Shown piece after piece: positions 5,914-14,204 of a DNA stretch of 14,204 nucleotides. Both the position numbers and the translations under genes were made by a program. Source of the DNA: an uncultured Prevotella sp. Lineage in GTDB: Bacteria; Bacteroidota; Bacteroidia; Bacteroidales; Bacteroidaceae. Positions within the stretch are counted from its first letter, which is position 1. Every line of letters begins with the position of its first letter. Location: the NCBI GenBank assembly GCA_900546345.1, contig URCI01000064.1:1-14204 (forward strand), in the 5' to 3' direction. The notes under the pieces were generated by a model, which was not told the origin of the DNA, ran no database searches, and saw only the letters and a program-made list of their open reading frames with translations.

Positions 5914-8877
5914 ATGAAGAACAACAACAAGACATTGTCCAAATGGCTGTATGTGTCATTGGCGGGTTGTATGCTGACACTGCCGCTCAGCGTGTGGGGT
6001 CAGGGAAAGACCATCACGGGTAGTGTGGTCGACGCCGACGACGGCAGTCCGCTCATGGGAGCCACCATCGTGGCAGAAGGCAGTAAAGACGGTACCATCA
6101 CTGACATGGATGGTAATTTCAAGATGACTGTCAACGGACAGCCTCATCGTCTGAGCGTCTCATACCTCGGATATGACACCCAACAGGTAACCGTCACCAA
6201 CGGCACGATCGTGGTGAAATTGCGCAGCTCACAGCGTAGCCTGAACGAAGTGGTCGTCGTGGGCTACGGTACCACACGCCGCAGCGACCTGACCGGTTCG
6301 GTATCGACAGTACAGTCCAAGGACTTCAACAAAGGACTGGTGAGCAGTCCCGAACAGCTCATCAACGGCAAGGTAGCCGGTGTGCAGATCATGTCCAACA
6401 GCGGTTCGGCCACTGCCGGTTCCACCATCCGCATCCGTGGCGGCGCCTCGCTCAATGCCAGCAACGACCCGCTCATCGTGCTCGACGGCATTCCCTTGGA
6501 GCAAGGCGGCATCTCGGGCAATGGCAGCAACTTCCTGAGTCTGATCAACCCCAACGATATCGAGAGCATGACGGTGCTGAAGGATGCTTCGTCGACCGCC
6601 ATCTATGGTTCACGCGCTTCCAATGGTGTGATCATCATCACAACCAAGAAAGGAGCCAAGGGAAAACTGCATATCAACTTCAACACGACCAACAGTTTGC
6701 AGACCCGTACACGCATGGTCGACATGATGGATCGCAGCGAGTTTGTCAACACCATCAACAGCCAAGGCACTGCTGCGCAAAAGGCACTGCTCGGCACCGC
6801 CGACACTGACTGGAACGACCAGGTCTACCACACAGCCTATGGCACCGACAACAACCTGAGCCTCTCGGGCACGGCAGGCTTCCTGCCCTTCCGTGTGTCC
6901 ACGGGATTCTATAGCCAGGACGGCCTCGTGCGCAAGGACAATGCCAAGCGCTGGACAGGCAACGTAGTGCTCAACCCCTCATTCTTCCAGGACCACCTAA
7001 AGCTGACGCTCAACGTCAAGGGTACCTATAATAAGAACAGCTTCTACAATGGCAGTGCCATCTGGGCCGCCGCCGCCTTCAACCCCACCCTGCCCATCTA
7101 CTCCGACAATACGACGTATGGCGGATACAACGAGGCACTCGATGCTGCGGGCGTGCCGGTCAACGGTGGTGTGTGCAATCCACGTGGCCTGGTCGAGCAA
7201 TATGACTCACGCTCAACAGTGAAGCGACTCATCGGCAGCTTCGATGTCGACTATAAGCTACACTTCTTCCCCGATGTCAAACTCCACGCCACGGTGGGCA
7301 CAGACCTTGCCCGGGGCGAGGGAACCGTCTACGTGCCCACCACGGCCGCGTCGAACTTCTCCACCCAGGGACTGGACTACAAGTATGGTCCGCAGAAAAA
7401 CACCAACCAGCTGATGACGCTCTATGCCAACTACAGCCACTACTTCGAACCAGCACGAAGCAATGTGGAGTTGACGGCAGGCTATGATTATCAGTACTGG
7501 AAGAGCACCACACCGATGTACGAGACCCGCAACGCCGAGGGCAACACACTCTCCACTGTCAAGGCGAGCGACTATCGCCATGTGCTGAAATCATACTACG
7601 GCCGTCTGAACTATTCCTTCGACGGACGCTACCTGCTCACGGCAACCATCCGCCGCGACGGCACCTCACGCTTCTCACGCGACACACGCTGGGGAACCTT
7701 CCCCTCAGTAGCCTTGGGATGGACGATGACACAAGAGAAATGGCTGAGGGACAACAAGGTGCTCAGCAATCTGAAACTGCGCGCCAGCTATGGTGTGACA
7801 GGACAGCAGGACGGCATCGGCAACTACAACTATCTGCCAGTCTACACCCAAAGCGTTACTGGTGCTGAGGCGATGATGAACGGGGAGTATATCCTCACCT
7901 ATCGTCCGGAAGCATACGTGGAGAATCTGAAATGGGAAACCACCAAGTCATGGGACTTCGGTCTGGACTTTGGCTTCCTCAACAACCGCATCAGCGGTAG
8001 CCTCGACTTCTACACGCGTAAGACCGAGGACCTGCTGGCCACCGTACCATCGGCCGCCGGTACCAACTTTGCCAAGAGCATACTGACCAATGTCGGCAAT
8101 GTAGACTCCCACGGACTGGAGGCTTCGCTCAATGTCACGCCCATCCAGACCAAAGACTGGCAGTGGGACGTGAGCTACAACATCACGTGGGAGAAGATGA
8201 AGGTGAAGAACCTCTCGCTCGTCAAAGGCACTCAGGCCACCAACGTGCTCGTGGGACCGAGCATCGACTCCTATCAGTTCCAAGTGCTCTCCGAGGGCTA
8301 TGAACCCTATATGTTCTATCTCTATCACCAACTCTACGACCCCGCCACGGGCAAACCGATCGAGGGTGCCTATGCCGATCTCAATGGGGATGGAGTCATC
8401 AACTCCGAGGACCGTTACCGCTATAAGTCGCCGGCTCCCGACGTGATGATGGGATTGAGCACCTCACTGCGCTGGCGCTCGCTGACACTGAGCACGTCAC
8501 TGCGCGCCAACATCGGCAACTATGTCTATAACGGCATGGCCATGAACACCGGCGCCTGGGAGACGGTGAGCTACAACGCCTATCAGTTGAACAATCTGAA
8601 CCGCAGTTTCCTGGCTACAGGCTTCCAGACCCGTCAGCACTTGTCCGACTACTATGTTGAGAACGCTTCGTTCTTGAAGATGGACAACTTGTCGCTGAGC
8701 TATGACTTCGGCAAGGTGAGTCGCTGGATCTCCGACCTGACTGTGTCAGCCCTCGTACAGAACGTGTTCACCATCACCAACTATGATGGTGTGGATCCCG
8801 AGGTGCCCAACGGCATGGACAGCAGCTTCTATCCCCGGCCGAGAACCTATTCACTTAGCATCGGACTACAATTTTAA
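5914..8877 (+). CDS. SusC/RagA-type TonB-dependent outer-membrane transporter
   Basis: The 987-residue product imports oligosaccharide across the outer membrane, powered by TonB. Order of parts: signal peptide (1-30), carboxypeptidase-regulatory-like domain (about 32-105, 'ITGSVVDADDGSPLMGATI'), TonB-box-like stretch 'EVVVVGYGT' (112-120), plug (about 122-240), then the beta-barrel to the C-terminus. The SusC hallmark 'RIRGG' lies at 173-177 and 'PLIVLDGIPL' at 186-195. The barrel ends in Phe, as expected for BAM recognition. No STN signalling domain is present before the regulatory-like domain, so anti-sigma signalling is not indicated; control is presumably through the divergent regulator. 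The susD-like start follows 12 nt after the stop. Substrate assignment to beta-1,4-galacto-oligosaccharides rests on the GH53 and GH2 genes downstream. Confidence 0.95.
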   Translation: MKNNNKTLSKWLYVSLAGCMLTLPLSVWGQGKTITGSVVDADDGSPLMGATIVAEGSKDGTITDMDGNFKMTVNGQPHRLSVSYLGYDTQQVTVTNGTIVVKLRSSQRSLNEVVVVGYGTTRRSDLTGSVSTVQSKDFNKGLVSSPEQLINGKVAGVQIMSNSGSATAGSTIRIRGGASLNASNDPLIVLDGIPLEQGGISGNGSNFLSLINPNDIESMTVLKDASSTAIYGSRASNGVIIITTKKGAKGKLHINFNTTNSLQTRTRMVDMMDRSEFVNTINSQGTAAQKALLGTADTDWNDQVYHTAYGTDNNLSLSGTAGFLPFRVSTGFYSQDGLVRKDNAKRWTGNVVLNPSFFQDHLKLTLNVKGTYNKNSFYNGSAIWAAAAFNPTLPIYSDNTTYGGYNEALDAAGVPVNGGVCNPRGLVEQYDSRSTVKRLIGSFDVDYKLHFFPDVKLHATVGTDLARGEGTVYVPTTAASNFSTQGLDYKYGPQKNTNQLMTLYANYSHYFEPARSNVELTAGYDYQYWKSTTPMYETRNAEGNTLSTVKASDYRHVLKSYYGRLNYSFDGRYLLTATIRRDGTSRFSRDTRWGTFPSVALGWTMTQEKWLRDNKVLSNLKLRASYGVTGQQDGIGNYNYLPVYTQSVTGAEAMMNGEYILTYRPEAYVENLKWETTKSWDFGLDFGFLNNRISGSLDFYTRKTEDLLATVPSAAGTNFAKSILTNVGNVDSHGLEASLNVTPIQTKDWQWDVSYNITWEKMKVKNLSLVKGTQATNVLVGPSIDSYQFQVLSEGYEPYMFYLYHQLYDPATGKPIEGAYADLNGDGVINSEDRYRYKSPAPDVMMGLSTSLRWRSLTLSTSLRANIGNYVYNGMAMNTGAWETVSYNAYQLNNLNRSFLATGFQTRQHLSDYYVENASFLKMDNLSLSYDFGKVSRWISDLTVSALVQNVFTITNYDGVDPEVPNGMDSSFYPRPRTYSLSIGLQF

Positions 8878-8889
8878 GACCATTCAACC

Positions 8890-10473
8890 ATGAAAAAAAC
8901 ATCTATTATCAGCCACATACTGCTGGCTGGCGCTCTGTCAGTCTCGCTCTCAGCGTGCACGGAAAGCCTCGACCAGTATCCCCACACAGAGACTACCTCA
9001 AAAGAGGTGTACAACTCCATGGAGAACTACCGTGCCGTACTGGGTAAGATATACACCTCCATGACCACCACCGGCCAAGGCAAGGGCGGTGACAACCCCG
9101 ACCTGTCAAGCAATGAGGGACAGGACTACATGCGCGACTTCTTCAACCTTCAGGAAGACGGCACCGACGAGGTGGCCTCGACCTGGCTCTCGGGTGACAA
9201 GACCGGCGACCTGACCTATCTGTCATGGGACGCCAACGACCCGTGGGTGTCGGACATGTATTATCGCATCTATTACAACATCACGCTATGCAACGAGTTC
9301 CTGCGCCATTGCTCTCCCGAGACAATCGCTGCTGCCAGCGGCGCCGACCAGGACAACCTGCGCCACTACCGTGCCGAGGCCCGGTTCATGCGTGCACTGT
9401 TCTATTATCATGCGCTCGACCTGTTCCGCTATATCCCCTTTGTCACCGAGAACGACCCCGTGGGCAGCTTCACGCCACCGCGCTATGAACCTCAGCAGAC
9501 CTTCGACTATATCGAGAGCGAACTGAAAGACTGCGTCACCGACCTCTACCCCGCCAGTGAGTGTCCCTACGGACGTGCCTCGCAAGGTGCCGCCTACACG
9601 TTGCTCGCCCGTCTCTACCTCAATGCCGAGGTCTACACGGGTAAACAGAAGTACACGGAGTGCATCCAAGCCTGCAACAAGGCCATCGCACAGGGCTATA
9701 AGCTCCACAGCGACTACGCCAAGCTCTTCAACGCCGACAACGACAAGCGCACCGACGAAATCATCTTCGCACTGCCCGTCGACGCCAAGCACACGGTGAC
9801 ATGGGGCACGACCACCTATATCATCTGCGGCGAACTGGGCAACACCTCGGCCGATCTCAATCCCGCTGACTATGGCGTGACGAAGGCATGGGGCATGTTC
9901 CGCTCACGTGGCGAACTGACTTCTAAGTTTGCCGACGGCGACAAGCGCTTCATGTTCTTCACCAAAGGTCAGAGTCAGTATCTCGACAAGGTGGACGACC
10001 AGACACAGGGATACTTCCCCACAAAATGGACCAATCTGACCGATGACGGACAGCAAGCCTCCAACACAGCCGACGGTGGCGTGAACACCGACTTCCCGCT
10101 CTTCCGTCTGGCCGACGTCTACCTGATGTATGCCGAGGCGGTGGTACGCGGAGGCCAAGGCGGCTCACTCAACCAGGCTCTCGCCTATGTCAACGCACTG
10201 CGCGAGCGCGCCTACGGCAACAAGAACGGCAATATCAAGGTCAACGAGCTGACCACTGACTTCCTGCTCGATGAGCGCGCCCGCGAACTCTATCTGGAAT
10301 GCCAGCGCCGTACCGACCTCATCCGCTTCGGTGCCTTCACAACATCGAAATACCTGTGGCAATGGAAGGGCGGCACCAAGGAGGGAATGGCCGTAGACAG
10401 CAAGTACAACATCTACCCCATCCCGACAACCGACCTCACGGCCAATCCCAACCTGAATAACGAAAACTATTGA
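8890..10473 (+). CDS. SusD/RagB-type glycan-binding outer-membrane lipoprotein
   Basis: The 527-residue protein has a type II signal peptide with lipobox Leu-Ser-Ala-Cys (lipidated Cys23). It shows SusD hallmarks: an N-terminal 'YPHTETTS' segment, the helical 'ARFMRALFYYHALDLFRYIP' TPR-like helix at 164-183, and the C-terminal block 'ERARELYLECQRRTDLIRFG' (462-481) followed by 'YNIYPIP' (506-512). SusD proteins sit as a lid on the SusC barrel and deliver bound oligosaccharide into it. Length is normal for the family (about 500-570). It is 12 nt downstream of the susC-like gene and 12 nt upstream of the SusE/F-like gene, so the three are surely cotranscribed. There is no Shine-Dalgarno. The ligand is probably beta-1,4-galactan, judged from the neighbours only. 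Confidence 0.95.
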   Translation: MKKTSIISHILLAGALSVSLSACTESLDQYPHTETTSKEVYNSMENYRAVLGKIYTSMTTTGQGKGGDNPDLSSNEGQDYMRDFFNLQEDGTDEVASTWLSGDKTGDLTYLSWDANDPWVSDMYYRIYYNITLCNEFLRHCSPETIAAASGADQDNLRHYRAEARFMRALFYYHALDLFRYIPFVTENDPVGSFTPPRYEPQQTFDYIESELKDCVTDLYPASECPYGRASQGAAYTLLARLYLNAEVYTGKQKYTECIQACNKAIAQGYKLHSDYAKLFNADNDKRTDEIIFALPVDAKHTVTWGTTTYIICGELGNTSADLNPADYGVTKAWGMFRSRGELTSKFADGDKRFMFFTKGQSQYLDKVDDQTQGYFPTKWTNLTDDGQQASNTADGGVNTDFPLFRLADVYLMYAEAVVRGGQGGSLNQALAYVNALRERAYGNKNGNIKVNELTTDFLLDERARELYLECQRRTDLIRFGAFTTSKYLWQWKGGTKEGMAVDSKYNIYPIPTTDLTANPNLNNENY

Positions 10474-10485
10474 TCACAACACACC

Positions 10486-11835
10486 ATGAACAAGCTATTA
10501 TATCGTTTCATCGTCCTGTCGACTATTCTGTTCAGCCTGTGGGGCTGCAACAAGGACGGCGACCTCATCTATCTCAATGGCTTCGGCTCTTCTTCGCTCG
10601 TAGCCTCCACCGACGAGGTACCGCTGTCGGTTGGTAACAAGGACAAGATCGTACTGTCACTGGCCTGGCAAAACCCCGACCTGTTGTCGTCAGACTCTAC
10701 CAAAACGGCTGCCGACGGCCTGCTGAAAACCTATCTGCAAGTGGCTCCCAACGACAACTTTGACCACTGCTCACAGACCACAGTGACCAACCTCTCCAAG
10801 GCTTACACGGGAGCAGACCTGAACAGCATGGCGAAAGGTCTCGGACTGACACCCGACACGCAGTCGCCGCTCTACTTCCGCATCATGTCGAAAGAGGGCG
10901 ACAACATGGCGCCGGCCTACAGCAATGTGTGCAAAGTGATGGTCACGCCCTACACCATCCACATGAACAGCGTCAACGTACTCAACAAGGACAAGACCGA
11001 TGTCATCGCACAACTGTTCTCTCCCTCGGAGAATGGCATCTACACCGGATACATGAAGGCCTCGGCCTGGCTCAACTGCTGGTTCCAGGAGAAGGACGGC
11101 ACACTGTGGGGCAACTATGGTGTCGGCGGACACGAGTTTGAGCTCTCCGATGCCTCCGACGCATGGAACTGCTGGTTTGCCGACGGCAAGGGCGACTGGT
11201 TTGTCACGGTCGACACGAAGAGCAAGACATGGAGTGCCGCCAACATCATGACCATCAATGTCAATGGCACGGATCTGACCTATGACAGTGCGTCTGACAC
11301 TTGGAGTGCTGTGATGAAAGTGGACGACAACACCAAACTTTCTGCCAAAGCTGATGCCAAGGAATACAACACCGAGACCCGCACTTCGACTTCGAAGGAC
11401 ATCAGCCTCACGTTGGCTGACACCACACTCGCCAAAGGTGGCACCTACACCGTGACGCTCGCCATCCAGGCCGCTGACGCACAGTTCCACTTCTCCGTGG
11501 TGGAGGGTGAGAAGAAACCCGACGAAAAGCCTCAGACGCCACTGCCCGCCACACTCTCCATGTATTCCAAAGACGGCAGCACCCAGATCGCCACGCTCAA
11601 TCAAACGGCAACGAAGGGTGTCTACACCGGTACCTATAAAGCCACGCAGTGGGAGAACTTCAAATTCGTGGACACGGAAAACAACATCTGGTATGGCTCT
11701 GACCCCAGCAATCTGTTCACCCTATCTTCAGCAGAGGATGCCTGGAACATCTGGTTCAAAGATGATTTCGAGTCTGGCACAACGCTGACTGTCACCGCCA
11801 ACCTCAACACGATGACGTGGAGCTACAGCAAATAG
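10486..11835 (+). CDS. SusE/SusF-like surface glycan-binding lipoprotein with duplicated Trp-rich module
   Basis: This 449-residue lipoprotein (lipobox Leu-Trp-Gly-Cys, Cys21) occupies the SGBP position after susD. Residues about 25-155 resemble the N-terminal Ig-like SusE domain ('VPLSVGNKDKIVLSLAWQNP' 45-64). Then come a Trp-rich beta module (about 158-250), a related but weaker central segment (about 254-340), a Lys/Pro linker (341-354, 'EKKPDEKPQTPLPA') and a second Trp-rich module (about 355-449). The two modules align along 'GIYTGYMKASAW' / 'GVYTGTYKATQW', 'SDASDAWNCWF' / 'SSAEDAWNIWF' and 'SKTWS' / 'TMTWS'. SusF-type starch-binding modules use such exposed tryptophans to stack on sugar rings, so W195, W227, W230 and W389, W420, W423 are likely ligand contacts. 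Binding of galactan is inferred from context. A 58-nt AT-rich gap separates it from GH53. Confidence 0.82.
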   Translation: MNKLLYRFIVLSTILFSLWGCNKDGDLIYLNGFGSSSLVASTDEVPLSVGNKDKIVLSLAWQNPDLLSSDSTKTAADGLLKTYLQVAPNDNFDHCSQTTVTNLSKAYTGADLNSMAKGLGLTPDTQSPLYFRIMSKEGDNMAPAYSNVCKVMVTPYTIHMNSVNVLNKDKTDVIAQLFSPSENGIYTGYMKASAWLNCWFQEKDGTLWGNYGVGGHEFELSDASDAWNCWFADGKGDWFVTVDTKSKTWSAANIMTINVNGTDLTYDSASDTWSAVMKVDDNTKLSAKADAKEYNTETRTSTSKDISLTLADTTLAKGGTYTVTLAIQAADAQFHFSVVEGEKKPDEKPQTPLPATLSMYSKDGSTQIATLNQTATKGVYTGTYKATQWENFKFVDTENNIWYGSDPSNLFTLSSAEDAWNIWFKDDFESGTTLTVTANLNTMTWSYSK

Positions 11836-11882
11836 TTTTCCATATCAAAGATAATAAATCCTCAATAACAAACATATATAAT

Positions 11883-11888
11883 AAGGAG
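11883..11888 (+). promoter_or_regulatory. Consensus Shine-Dalgarno AAGGAG before GH53
   Basis: AAGGAG lies 5 nt before the GH53 ATG (11894), an ideal spacing for pairing with 16S rRNA. No other gene in the window has one; the others have A-rich, SD-less leaders, as usual in Bacteroidota. It confirms the start choice and may raise galactanase synthesis relative to its operon partners. Confidence 0.65.
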
Positions 11889-11893
11889 TAAAC

Positions 11894-12940
11894 ATGAAAA
11901 AGATAGATTTCATCAAGACAGCCGCTGCCGCTCTGCTCAGTCTGTTTGCCATCTCACTCTCGGCATGCAGCGATGACGACACGGTAGGCGCACAACAGGC
12001 AAAGACCTACGACATGACAGGCTTTGCCAAAGGGGCCGATGTGAGCTGGCTGACCGAGATGGAGGCCAACGACATTGCCTTCTACGACTCGACCGGACGA
12101 AAGGACGACTGCATGAAGATCCTGCGGTCAATGGGTATGAACGCCATCCGACTGCGCGTCTGGGTGGATCCCTCCGACGGTTGGTGTGGCCAACAAGACG
12201 TGGTGGCCAAGGCGGTCCGTGCCCACAACCTCGGCATGAGACTGATGATCGACTTCCACTATTCCGACTCATGGGCTGACCCCAGCAAGCAGAATATTCC
12301 TGCCGCATGGAAGAACTACACGCTGGAGGAGATGAAACAAGCCGTAGCCAACCATACCAAGACCGTGCTGGAAGCTCTGAAAAAGGCTGGCATCGACAGC
12401 GTGGAATGGGTGCAGGTAGGCAACGAGACCACAACGGGCATGCTTTGGCCGATGGGTAAAGTATCGGACGGCAACTTTGCAAACTTCGCCCAACTGGTCA
12501 ATGCGGGCTACGATGCCGCCAAGGAAGTGTATCCCAAGACCAAGGTCATCGTACATGTGGACCAGGGCAACAAGCTCGGTAAGTTCACATGGCTCTTCAA
12601 TGGTCTGAAAGCCGCAGGAGGCAAATGGGACGTGATCGGCATGAGCCTCTATCCCGACGACAGCGACTGGGCTAGCGAAGTGGACGACTGTCTCGCCAAC
12701 ATGACCACGCTGAAGCAAACCTATGGCACGGACGTGATCGCCAGCGAGATCGGCATGCCCTGGGATTCACCTGTTGCTGCCGACTGTCTGGAGCGGTTTG
12801 TCAGCGGTGCCAAGAAGGTCGCTGCCTGCGAGGGTGTCTTCTATTGGGAGCCGGAATGCTACAATAGTTGGAAGCAATATGGCAAAGGTGCTTTCGACAA
12901 CAGCGGGAAACCCACCAAGGCGCTCAACGCTTTCAGATGA
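11894..12940 (+). CDS. GH53 arabinogalactan endo-beta-1,4-galactanase, surface lipoprotein
   Basis: The 348-residue enzyme hydrolyses internal beta-1,4-galactosidic bonds of pectic galactan with retention. The GH53 TIM barrel spans about 42-348. Family marks are 'NAIRLRVWVDPSDGW' (83-97), 'DFHYSDSWADP' (120-130), the acid/base region 'VQVGNETTTGMLWP' with Glu178, and 'VIASEIGMPW' with the nucleophile Glu285. Both catalytic glutamates are therefore in place. The signal peptide ends in Leu-Ser-Ala-Cys (Cys25), directly followed by Ser-Asp-Asp-Asp. Such an acidic run after the cysteine is the lipoprotein export signal that sends Bacteroidota lipoproteins to the cell surface, so the enzyme should act outside the cell, feeding the SusCD importer. 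It has a consensus Shine-Dalgarno and is followed by a stem-loop and a GH2 gene. Length is typical of single-domain GH53; no extra binding module is present. Confidence 0.95.
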   Translation: MKKIDFIKTAAAALLSLFAISLSACSDDDTVGAQQAKTYDMTGFAKGADVSWLTEMEANDIAFYDSTGRKDDCMKILRSMGMNAIRLRVWVDPSDGWCGQQDVVAKAVRAHNLGMRLMIDFHYSDSWADPSKQNIPAAWKNYTLEEMKQAVANHTKTVLEALKKAGIDSVEWVQVGNETTTGMLWPMGKVSDGNFANFAQLVNAGYDAAKEVYPKTKVIVHVDQGNKLGKFTWLFNGLKAAGGKWDVIGMSLYPDDSDWASEVDDCLANMTTLKQTYGTDVIASEIGMPWDSPVAADCLERFVSGAKKVAACEGVFYWEPECYNSWKQYGKGAFDNSGKPTKALNAFR

Positions 12941-12962
12941 TGTAAACGACGCTTAACACGAA

Positions 12963-12999
12963 ATGGGGGCTGCGGACAGGCATTGTCCACAGCTCCCAT
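12963..12999 (+). promoter_or_regulatory. Stem-loop between GH53 and GH2
   Basis: ATGGGGGCTGCGGACA (12963-12978) pairs with TGTCCACAGCTCCCAT (12984-12999) over 16 positions, with one G-U wobble and one C-A mismatch, closing a 5-nt loop GGCAT. No T-run follows (AGATTCTAAC), so it is not a standard intrinsic terminator. It lies 22 nt after the GH53 stop and 25 nt before the GH2 start. It could protect the upstream mRNA from 3' exonucleases, mark a processing site, or partially attenuate GH2 expression; the sequence alone cannot distinguish these. Confidence 0.6.
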
Positions 13000-13024
13000 A
13001 GATTCTAACAGATAAAACGATAAC

Positions 13025-14204
13025 ATGAAACGATTCCCCATCCTCTTTTTGTCCTTGTTGGCCACCGCGCCCTCTATGGCTCTCGCCAAGAGCAGCGCTG
13101 TCCGCCAGCACCAGGAAATCAATTTGCAAAACGGCTGGTTCTTCTCACGCGACAGCCTGAACTGGACGGCAGTATCCATTCCCCACGATTGGGCCATCAG
13201 CGGCCCCTTCGACAAGAAATGGGATCTGCAATATGTCGCCATCACACAAAACGGCGAGACCGAGAAAAGCGAGAAGTCAGGACGATCGGGCGCGCTGCCC
13301 TGGATAGGCCGTGGCTTCTACCGCCGCACGCTGACCGTGCCGGAGGGCTACGATCACGCCTACCTGCAGTTCGATGGTGCGATGAGTGAGCCCCACGTCT
13401 ATGTCAATGGCAAGCTTGCAGGATGGTGGGCCTATGGCTACAACGCCTTCCGCATCGACATCACGCCTTATCTCAACAAGGGGCGAAACAACGAGGTGGT
13501 CGTCAGTCTCAACAATCGTGAGGAGAGCAGCCGATGGTATCCCGGTGGCGGCATCTACCGCCCCGTCAGCCTGGTAGTCACAGGCAAGACACGCCTCGAT
13601 CCGTGGCAGGCCTTCCTCTATACCCAGCAGGCTGACTCGGCGCAGGCGGTCGTGAACTATACCGACAGCATCATGGGAGGACAGGGAGAGCTGTTGCGCG
13701 AGCGCGTCTCGCTCTACGCGCCCAGTGGGCGTCTCGCCGCACAGGCAGAAGCTCCCGTGGGGAAAGATGGGCGCGTCAGCCTGAGTATGAAGGTGGACAA
13801 GCCACTTCTGTGGTCACCCGAGACCCCGGCGCTCTACCGCGCCGAGATAGAACTCATCAAAGGCAAGGGACGCCACACCGTCGTCGTGGACAAGCGCAGC
13901 ATGAAGACGGGCATACGCACCATCGCCTTCTCGCGTGAGCACGGTTTCCAACTCAACGGTGTGAGCCGCAAGTTTCAAGGTGTCTGCCTGCACCACGACC
14001 TCGGACCGCTCGGTGCCGCCGTCAACAAAGCAGCACTCATCCGGCAGGTGAAGATCCTCAAGGACATGGGCGTCGACGCCATCCGCACTTCTCACAACAT
14101 GCCATCGACGATGCAGATGGAGGTCTACGACTCGCTCGGCATGATGGTCATGGCCGAGAGCTTCGACATGTGGCGCTACCCTAAGTGCAAGAACGGCTAT
14201 GCCC
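13025..14204 (+). CDS. GH2 family beta-galactosidase, partial (C-terminus beyond window)
   Basis: An open frame from the ATG at 13025 to the window edge encodes 393 residues without a stop. A Sec signal peptide (1-21, cleavage after Ala-Leu-Ala) lacks a lipobox, so the enzyme is predicted periplasmic. The GH2 plan is clear: jelly-roll sugar-binding domain (about 30-190; 'PHDWAISGPFD' 53-63, 'YVNGKLAGWWAYGYNAF' 126-142, 'RWYPGGGIYRPV' 170-181), Ig-like domain (about 195-300), then the start of the TIM barrel with 'NGVSRKFQGVCLHHDLG' (311-327) and the family signature 'DAIRTSHNMPS' (351-361). The catalytic acid/base and nucleophile glutamates come later and are outside the window, so activity cannot be judged. 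In a galactan locus it most likely releases galactose from imported beta-1,4-galacto-oligosaccharides. The start is 84 nt after GH53, with a stem-loop between. Confidence 0.9.
   Translation, partial: MKRFPILFLSLLATAPSMALAKSSAVRQHQEINLQNGWFFSRDSLNWTAVSIPHDWAISGPFDKKWDLQYVAITQNGETEKSEKSGRSGALPWIGRGFYRRTLTVPEGYDHAYLQFDGAMSEPHVYVNGKLAGWWAYGYNAFRIDITPYLNKGRNNEVVVSLNNREESSRWYPGGGIYRPVSLVVTGKTRLDPWQAFLYTQQADSAQAVVNYTDSIMGGQGELLRERVSLYAPSGRLAAQAEAPVGKDGRVSLSMKVDKPLLWSPETPALYRAEIELIKGKGRHTVVVDKRSMKTGIRTIAFSREHGFQLNGVSRKFQGVCLHHDLGPLGAAVNKAALIRQVKILKDMGVDAIRTSHNMPSTMQMEVYDSLGMMVMAESFDMWRYPKCKNGYA

Noticed and set aside
10771..11604. 277-codon minus-strand frame inside the SusE/F-like gene
   Set aside because: Antisense shadow of a well-supported lipoprotein gene; no signal, domain or promoter of its own.
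12963..12999. Stem-loop taken as the terminator of the PUL operon
   Set aside because: No T-run follows and a GH2 gene of the same pathway begins 25 nt downstream on the same strand.

Overview
The window looks like a Bacteroidota genome segment, most likely Bacteroidales of the Prevotella type. Supporting signs are a SusC/SusD pair, a hybrid-two-component-like sensor with a two-bladed-repeat propeller, lipoproteins with SxxC-type lipoboxes, TAnnTTTG promoter cores and mostly A-rich leaders without Shine-Dalgarno sequences. The genus is an inference; no rRNA or marker gene is present.

Layout. Positions 1-238 are noncoding and hold a promoter for a two-gene rightward unit: a Wzi-type capsule outer-membrane barrel protein (239-1813) and a small lipocalin-like lipoprotein (1861-2307). 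A strong 12-bp hairpin with T-runs on both strands (2325-2360) separates this unit from a convergent 1127-residue membrane sensor/AraC regulator (2359-5742, minus). A 171-bp divergent intergenic region (5743-5913) contains a promoter core for each direction and a cluster of TTGTC half-sites. Rightward from it runs a polysaccharide utilization locus: susC-like (5914-8877), susD-like (8890-10473), SusE/F-like surface glycan-binding lipoprotein (10486-11835), GH53 endo-beta-1,4-galactanase lipoprotein (11894-12940) and a GH2 beta-galactosidase-type enzyme that runs off the right edge (13025-14204).

How it works together. GH53 is known essentially only as endo-beta-1,4-galactanase, so the locus is most simply a pectic galactan / type I arabinogalactan system. 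The surface galactanase cuts the chain, the SusD and SusE/F-like lipoproteins hold the fragments, SusC imports them using TonB, and the periplasmic GH2 trims galactose. The periplasmic propeller of the divergent regulator would sense the oligosaccharides and switch the operon on.

The most unusual element is that regulator. It has the propeller, Y_Y_Y, membrane helix, kinase-like and AraC parts of an HTCS. However, its kinase core has lost the residues needed for catalysis, and the receiver domain is missing altogether. It looks like an HTCS that has become a phosphorylation-independent, one-component transmembrane transcription factor. Secondary points are a long stem-loop between GH53 and GH2, a lone consensus Shine-Dalgarno in front of GH53, a duplicated Trp-rich module in the glycan-binding lipoprotein, and a shared promoter block.
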